In this document: piece by piece, positions 27,030 to 32,263 of the stretch
How the letters are laid out: each line of letters starts with the position of its first letter
Numbering within the stretch: position 1 is the stretch's first letter
From: Deltaproteobacteria bacterium
GTDB lineage: Bacteria > Myxococcota > B64-G9
Length of the DNA: 32,263 nt
Direction of reading: 5' to 3'
Assembly (NCBI GenBank): GCA_030591445.1
Contig: JAUVBB010000016.1
Coordinates: forward strand, 1-32,263
The notes under the pieces: generated by a model
What the model was told of the DNA's origin: nothing
The model's input: only the letters and a program-made list of their open reading frames with translations
Database searches by the model: none
Position numbers and translations under genes: made by a program

Positions 27030-27767
27030 TCAATGGCAAGACGGGTCCAGCTGAGGCTCGAAGCCATAAAAGCGAATAAGTTCTGCAAACAAGTCCGGCG
27101 TGAGCGCTTTCATCTCATGGGGACGTTCGAAGAACACTTCTGTTACCACCGCAAAAAACTCGGCCTCGTTTTTGGCTCCGTATTGACGCAGTAGTTGTTT
27201 CTCGGGCCACCGGCTGCCCTGCAAACGAAAGAAGTGCTGGCTCATCACCTCGGCCCAAGGACCATAATCAGCCTCGGCCCGCAGCCGAGGCGTACCATCA
27301 AAGCCGCCGCCCTCCTTGTCCAAGACATGAGCAAACTCGTGCAGGGCCGTATCCCGACCGTCACAAGGATAGCGCATACCCCACTGCACCGCCGGCCAAG
27401 ACAAAACCACAGTACCAAACCGATGAGCTTCGCCCAGATGGATATCTCCCTCGGCCTTGGGATTGCGAAAGGCATGAGGATAAACCACGATTTCGGTCAA
27501 ACGATCATAAAGGGACAGATCGAGATGCAAGATCAGCCGCACCGCCGCCGCCGCAATCACCACCTTCATCCTCTCCGTGATCACCAGCCCCCCGGCGCCA
27601 AAGAAGTGTTTCTCAAATATGAAAATCTGCAGCGCCCGCCGAAAGCGCGCCTGCATATCAGTATCCAACGCGGCGTAGAAAGGTAAACTCTCTACCCATT
27701 TCAGCCAGGCCTCCGGAAACTCCCGCCGGCCCCAACGCCGCCTCCGCCATGATCTAATCCATCCCAT
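27030..27767 (-). CDS. MtfA-like zinc peptidase family protein
   Basis: HEFAHVLDKEGGGFDGTP (HExxH); EAEFFAVVTEVFFERP; MGWIRSWRRRRWGRREFP N-terminus. Confidence 0.85.
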   Translation of the reverse strand: MGWIRSWRRRRWGRREFPEAWLKWVESLPFYAALDTDMQARFRRALQIFIFEKHFFGAGGLVITERMKVVIAAAAVRLILHLDLSLYDRLTEIVVYPHAFRNPKAEGDIHLGEAHRFGTVVLSWPAVQWGMRYPCDGRDTALHEFAHVLDKEGGGFDGTPRLRAEADYGPWAEVMSQHFFRLQGSRWPEKQLLRQYGAKNEAEFFAVVTEVFFERPHEMKALTPDLFAELIRFYGFEPQLDPSCH

Positions 27768-27796
27768 GGGATCGCACTCCCTTATCCTTCCATCTA

Positions 27797-27843
27797 TTGA
27801 CATGTACATAGTAAGATATTATTATGTACATGTAAAGTGTACA
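27797..27843 (+). promoter_or_regulatory. sigma70-like promoter containing palindromic operator of the Phd/PIN module
   Basis: TTGACA (27797-27802) - 17 bp - TATTAT (27820-27825); perfect inverted repeat CATGTACATA (27801-27810)/TATGTACATG (27823-27832); third TGTACA at 27838-27843. Confidence 0.75.
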
Positions 27844-27852
27844 GGAGAACAC

Positions 27853-28140
27853 ATGGCAGAAAAATGGTCCATTGCGGAGGCCAGGCGACGTTTCTCGGAG
27901 GTGGTCGATTCGACGGTCAAGGAGCCTCAGGCTATTTATCGGCGAGAACGTCTGGTTGCGGCTCTGATCGATGCGGAGACTTTTGCCGAATTTATGCAAT
28001 GGCGGGAGGCTCGTGCCGAGAGCAGCATTGCTGATTCCTTTGCCGATTTGCGCGCGCTGTGTCGTAAGGAGCGTTATCGCTTTGCCTGGCTTAAACGCAA
28101 AGATCGCGTTAATCCTTTTGCTCCCGACGATGCGCTTTGA
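27853..28140 (+). CDS. Phd/YefM-family antitoxin
   Basis: MAEKWSIAEARRRFSEVVDSTVKEPQAIYRRERLVAALIDAETF; 4-bp overlap with PIN gene. Confidence 0.88.
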   Translation: MAEKWSIAEARRRFSEVVDSTVKEPQAIYRRERLVAALIDAETFAEFMQWREARAESSIADSFADLRALCRKERYRFAWLKRKDRVNPFAPDDAL

Positions 28141-28532
28141 ATTATCTGTGTGACACCAATATCCTGAGTGAATTGGTCCGGGCCCGGCCCAACCGAGGGG
28201 TGCTCGAATGGGCGGGGCAGGTAAAGGTGATTTCGCTTAGTGTCGTGACCGTGGAAGAGATTGCCTACGGTCTCAGCGCCAAACCCAATGCCAAGGTCCA
28301 GGCCTGGTTTGACGAATTCAATGAACGGCATTGCCAGATTTTGCCCATCACTGAAGTCATTGCTCAGCGTGGTGGCGCCCTGCGCGGTAAGCTCCGGCGC
28401 CAAGGCCAGACCCGCAGCCAAGCCGACATGTTGATCGCCGCGACTGCCGATCAGCACCAACTCACCTTGGTTACCCGCAACACCCGCGACTTCGATTCTT
28501 GTGGTATTGCTCTGCTCAATCCTTTTTCTTAG
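28137..28532 (+). CDS. PIN-domain toxin (VapC/FitB-like), TTG start
   Basis: NYLCDTNILSELVRARPN; TVEEIAYGL; SQADMLIAATADQHQLTLVTRNTRDF. Confidence 0.9.
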   Translation: MNYLCDTNILSELVRARPNRGVLEWAGQVKVISLSVVTVEEIAYGLSAKPNAKVQAWFDEFNERHCQILPITEVIAQRGGALRGKLRRQGQTRSQADMLIAATADQHQLTLVTRNTRDFDSCGIALLNPFS

Positions 28533-28554
28533 GCGCCGTGCTGCTCGAAAGCAC

Positions 28555-28592
28555 ATTAGTGTGCAGAACTAATATCAAATATTATATCTGCA
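28555..28592. repeat. overlapping AT-rich inverted repeats downstream of the PIN toxin
   Basis: TGCAGA ac TAATAT-CAA-ATATTA ta TCTGCA (28562-28592; 12 of 14 pairs) and ATTAGT-gtgcaga-ACTAAT (28555-28573). Confidence 0.75.
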
Positions 28593-28595
28593 TAC

Positions 28596-29114
28596 TCAAA
28601 AACCAAGTCCCCTAAAGCGCTTGGCCTGCGCTTGGCTCAGGAGCCATTGCTCGTCGTCTTTGCGCAGGGATAGTTCCAGGCGGTAGAGGTCGCCGAGATC
28701 GGCGACTTGTTCGAGCCATTCTGGGGGATTGTCGGCCAGGGTGGCGGCGTCGGGCATTTGGGTTTTGAGGCGTAGGACATAGACGGTGGCGCGGGCCAGG
28801 CCGGGTTCGGGGCCTAGTTCGATGTCGGCTCGGGGGGTAAGCAGGCGGGAGCGGCCCAGGCGGCGGAAGGCGTAGAGCAGGGCCCGTTTGACTTCTTTGC
28901 GGTTGCGGGCGCGGCTGGGGATGAAGAAGTCGTCGGTGGTCAGATCTATCACCTCGCTCAGGCGGTGTTGTTGGCAGGCCTGGACGGCGCGGGCGATCAG
29001 GGCGCGGATGGACTCCTCGTCGGAGCTGGGTTCCTCACAACTGCCGCAGGCGGAACTGGTGCCCAGGCCGAGCAGGACCAGGGCTAGCGAGGTGGCTCGG
29101 CATTGGTTTTTCAT
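28596..29114 (-). CDS. small lipoprotein of unknown function (possible NTF2-like fold)
   Basis: MKNQCRATSLALVLLGLGTSSACGSC lipobox; alpha/beta region SIRALIARAVQACQQHRLSEVIDLTTDDFF. Confidence 0.7.
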   Translation of the reverse strand: MKNQCRATSLALVLLGLGTSSACGSCEEPSSDEESIRALIARAVQACQQHRLSEVIDLTTDDFFIPSRARNRKEVKRALLYAFRRLGRSRLLTPRADIELGPEPGLARATVYVLRLKTQMPDAATLADNPPEWLEQVADLGDLYRLELSLRKDDEQWLLSQAQAKRFRGLGF

Positions 29115-29163
29115 GACGGCTCTCTCCTGACTTTGGGACCCGACCATGATAACCTGCCTGCTT

Positions 29164-29787
29164 ATGAATGGAAAACCAAAGACCCAAGTGAAGGCCGTGA
29201 TCTTCGATTTGGGTCGGGTGTTGGTGGGGGTGGACCTGAGCCGGCCGCTGTGGGCGCGGATTATGCGTGAGCTTGATGGCCAAAACGGTGACGGCCTTGG
29301 AGACCGGTGGCGAGAGGTCTACCAAACCTATGCTACCGGCAAGTTAGCGCCCCGACCGTTCTATGTTCAGCTGCGCCAATTTCTGGGCGAGAGCTTCTCT
29401 TATGATGTTTTTGTTGCGCAATGGTGCGATGCCTTTCATGTCATGGCCGGCTCGGAAGAGTTGCTACGACGGGTGTTGGCCAAGGTGCCGGTGGGTTTGC
29501 TTTCGGATACCGATCCCCTGCATTGGGCACGCTTGCGCAAGCGTTTTGGCTGGTTGGACTTGATTGCCAAACCTACCTTGTCATTTGAGATCGGCTATCT
29601 GAAACCCGACCCTCATTGCTATGCGATGGCCGCGGCCAATCTGGGCCTGGCGCCGGAGGCCTGTTTCTTTGTTGACGACCTGCTAGCCAATGTCGAAGGG
29701 GCGCGGGCGGCGGGCATGGACGCCGAGCGTTTTGTTGATCTCGATACCCTCAGGGCACAACTGCGGCAACGAGCTTTGCCTGATTAG
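29164..29787 (+). CDS. HAD-superfamily hydrolase (HAD-IA)
   Basis: VKAVIFDLGRVLVGVD; GLLSDTDPLHW; KPDPHCYAMAAANLGLAPEACFFVDDLLANVEGARAAGM. Confidence 0.9.
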   Translation: MNGKPKTQVKAVIFDLGRVLVGVDLSRPLWARIMRELDGQNGDGLGDRWREVYQTYATGKLAPRPFYVQLRQFLGESFSYDVFVAQWCDAFHVMAGSEELLRRVLAKVPVGLLSDTDPLHWARLRKRFGWLDLIAKPTLSFEIGYLKPDPHCYAMAAANLGLAPEACFFVDDLLANVEGARAAGMDAERFVDLDTLRAQLRQRALPD

Positions 29788-29816
29788 ATTCCGTGGATGG
29801 GGAAGGAGCTGCTTTA

Positions 29817-32263
29817 TTGGCCAAAGACGATACGGAAATCGAGTCAGTCACTGGCTCCAATACTTGCCCGTCTTCGGAGCAATTTGAAAAAGACCGTCTT
29901 TTAGAGCGGGGCACCAGCGTTGGTCGCTATGTGGTCATTGATTTTGTAGACGCAGGCGGCATGGGTGCTATCTATCAGGCCTTCGATCCAGAGCTAAACC
30001 GTCCGGTGGCCATCAAGATTCTTACGGTCAAAAAAGAAAGAAGCCAGTCTTCGCGGGGGGTGGAAAGAGCCAGAATCCGTATGCTCAGAGAGGCGCAAGC
30101 TCTGGCACAACTGACCCACCCCAACGTGGTTACTGTTTATGATGTGGGCGAATATCAGGATTCTATATTTATCGCCATGGAGTTTGTTGAGGGAGACGAC
30201 CTTGACGACTGGCGAGAGAAGAACCATCCCTCCCGCGAAGAGATACTGGCCAAAGTCATTGATGCCGGCAGAGGTTTATCGGCGGCCCACCAGGCTGGCA
30301 TTGTTCATCGGGATTTCAAACCGGGGAACATGATTGTGGGCAAAGACGGTCGCGTCCGGGTATTGGATTTTGGCTTGGCCCGGGCCGCAGTGACCGGCGC
30401 AGAGGATGCCTCGTTAGATTCGGATGAGGCTCTGGAAAAATATTCGGAAAGTTTCCGATCGGGTTCAGCATCGAGCAAGGATTTGCTGACCAGCTCTTTG
30501 ACCCAGGCGGGTTCAGTGGTTGGTACCACCAACTACATGGCGCCGGAGCAAATGGATGGAAAGCAGGTTGATGAGCGTTCGGACCTGTTCAGTTTCTGCG
30601 TAACTCTTTACGAGTCCTTATACGGTTGTCGACCTTTTACCGGAGTCAATGTACGTCACATATTCAGAAACATAAAAAACGCGACACTGCAGCGGCCACA
30701 GGATAAAAAAATCCCTGGGTGGTTGGATGATCTGATCCTACGCGGGCTTTCCTTTGATAGTGCGAATCGCTTTGCCTCCATGGACGAACTACTCGAGGCT
30801 CTGCAAAACGATCCGGCGGTACTTCACCAGGAGCTGCGTGACAAACGCAAAAGAAGGGTCACGATCTTTGGCTCAATTTCGTTGTCATTGCTTATCGCCG
30901 GTTTTGGCATATGGTATGCGTCAACACAGGCCAGCCGCCTTTGCCAGGGAGCAGAAGATAAGCTGCTTGGCGTATGGGACCCGGAGGTTCGGGCAAAAGT
31001 TAAGCAGGCCTTTATGGGCACCAAGAGATATTACGCCGAAAATTCCTATCAGCGGGCAAGCAAGATCCTGGATGACCGGGCTTCAAAATGGATTGCCTTA
31101 CGCACCGATGCCTGTCTAGCCACCCATGACCGAGGCGAACAATCGGAGAGAATGTTGGATTTGAGGATGAGATGTTTGAACCGGAAGCTATCAGAGATGG
31201 ATGCCCTGGTGACTTTGTTTGCTACCAAAACCGACGCGAAAATAGTGGAGAAGGCGGTGCAAGCAACTTTCGGCCTGAGCTTGCTTGACTCGTGTTCGGA
31301 TGAAGAATTCCTGTCGGCGGAAATGGCACCACCCGAAGATGCCGGTTTGAGAGGGAAGGTCGAATCACTAAGAAAAAAACTGGATGTAGTCAAGGCCTTG
31401 GAAAAGTCCGGCAAATACCAAGGAGGCGCTGCGCTAGCCTGGCGGTCCTTGGAGATTGCCAAAACGCTCGACTACAAACCAGTAGCAGCCGAGGCCCTGT
31501 TCTTGCTGGGTCGTCTGCAAGAAAGAACGGGTAAATACGAGGAAGCAGCAAAAACTCTAAAGGAGTGTAGCTACCTGGCCGACGAAGCCAAGCACGACGA
31601 AATCAGGGCCAAGGCCAACAATCGACTCATTTTTGTATTGGGCTATAAACTTGCTCGTCTCGATCAAGTAGAGTCGGCGATTAGGCGCTCGAAAGCCGTA
31701 CTCGGCCGACTGGGAGAGCATGGAAAAATCGAGGCAGATTGGTACAACAACGTTGGCGTGGTGTTTCAAAAAAAGGGCGAGTACGATCGCGCGCTGGCGT
31801 ACTATGAGAAGGCACTGAAAATACGGGAACGAATCTTGGGCCCCGAGCATCCCGACGTAGCAAATACTCACAACAACATTGGCATTGTGTTTACGATAGA
31901 GCAAGAGTACCGCCGGGCGCTTAAGCATCAAGAGCAGGCTATGGAAATCCTGGAAAAATCCTTGGGCCCCGAGCATCCGGATGTAGCAAATACTCACAAC
32001 AACATGGGAATTACGCTCAAACGTATGGGCGAGGTCGGTCGGGCGATTGGGCATTATGAGCAGGCACTGAATATTTTGGCACAAGCCTTGGGCTCTGAGC
32101 ATCCGGATGTGGCAGATTCTCACAACAACATTGGGATTTTGTTCCACGAAAAGGGCGAGTACCACCGCTCGCTGGCGCACTTTGGCAAGGCATTGAAGAT
32201 CTGGGAAAAAGCCTTGGGGCCTGAGCATCGGGATGTGGCCTATACCCATTACCACATGGGACT
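29817..32263 (+). CDS. Ser/Thr protein kinase with C-terminal TPR array (3' truncated; TTG start at 29817, or GTG at 29793)
   Basis: Not in supplied ORF track. RBS GGAAGGAG 29801-29808; VGRYVVIDFVDAGGMGAIYQAFDPELNRPVAIKIL; IVHRDFKPGNMIV; VLDFGLARA; NYMAPEQ; TPRs LGPEHPDVANTHNNIG repeated every 126 bp; open to window end. Confidence 0.92.
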   Translation, partial: MAKDDTEIESVTGSNTCPSSEQFEKDRLLERGTSVGRYVVIDFVDAGGMGAIYQAFDPELNRPVAIKILTVKKERSQSSRGVERARIRMLREAQALAQLTHPNVVTVYDVGEYQDSIFIAMEFVEGDDLDDWREKNHPSREEILAKVIDAGRGLSAAHQAGIVHRDFKPGNMIVGKDGRVRVLDFGLARAAVTGAEDASLDSDEALEKYSESFRSGSASSKDLLTSSLTQAGSVVGTTNYMAPEQMDGKQVDERSDLFSFCVTLYESLYGCRPFTGVNVRHIFRNIKNATLQRPQDKKIPGWLDDLILRGLSFDSANRFASMDELLEALQNDPAVLHQELRDKRKRRVTIFGSISLSLLIAGFGIWYASTQASRLCQGAEDKLLGVWDPEVRAKVKQAFMGTKRYYAENSYQRASKILDDRASKWIALRTDACLATHDRGEQSERMLDLRMRCLNRKLSEMDALVTLFATKTDAKIVEKAVQATFGLSLLDSCSDEEFLSAEMAPPEDAGLRGKVESLRKKLDVVKALEKSGKYQGGAALAWRSLEIAKTLDYKPVAAEALFLLGRLQERTGKYEEAAKTLKECSYLADEAKHDEIRAKANNRLIFVLGYKLARLDQVESAIRRSKAVLGRLGEHGKIEADWYNNVGVVFQKKGEYDRALAYYEKALKIRERILGPEHPDVANTHNNIGIVFTIEQEYRRALKHQEQAMEILEKSLGPEHPDVANTHNNMGITLKRMGEVGRAIGHYEQALNILAQALGSEHPDVADSHNNIGILFHEKGEYHRSLAHFGKALKIWEKALGPEHRDVAYTHYHMG
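31835..32263 (+). repeat. 126-bp tandem TPR-coding repeats
   Basis: CTTGGGCCCCGAGCATCC... motif recurs at 31835, 31961, 32087 and 32213. Confidence 0.85.

Noticed and set aside
28538-28554. GTGCT...AGCAC hairpin after the PIN toxin as a terminator
   Set aside because: Only 5-bp stem, 7-nt loop, no U-tract
1-32263. CRISPR arrays, tRNA/rRNA genes, transposases or phage genes
   Set aside because: None seen; the repeats present are protein-coding and lack repeat-spacer structure

Overview
GC-rich bacterial chromosomal window. Kinase/TPR fusions and MopE-like Cys/Asp repeat proteins suggest a Myxococcota/deltaproteobacterial-type genome (inference). I support about 26 protein-coding genes and see no tRNA, rRNA, CRISPR or transposase. 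Left part: truncated Cys-rich repeat protein, Smr-domain protein, DUF1015-serC pair, YkgJ-family protein, outer-membrane beta-barrel. Nickel block: a NicO-type transporter divergent from nikR, followed by an ECF transporter cbiM-cbiN-like-cbiQ-cbiO. Same-strand genes continue with almost no gaps: TPR protein, exported unknown, YkgJ-like, DUF4124-like/glutaredoxin lipoprotein, then an overlapping cassette of Mo/W-bisMGD oxidoreductase, terpenoid-cyclase-fold (alpha/alpha toroid) protein, Tat-signal DUF362, DUF418 membrane protein and radical SAM/SPASM-like enzyme, then a Ser/Thr kinase-TPR receptor 5 bp later. This cassette is the best candidate for an undescribed system. Right part: 1.1-kaa Cys-rich lipoprotein with nested repeats and a DUF1566-like C-terminus, DHH-CBS protein, MtfA-like peptidase, Phd/PIN toxin-antitoxin module with a palindrome built into its promoter, small lipoprotein, HAD hydrolase, and a second kinase-TPR gene that runs off the window end and is absent from the supplied ORF track. 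Family names come from motif recognition only; no searches were run.
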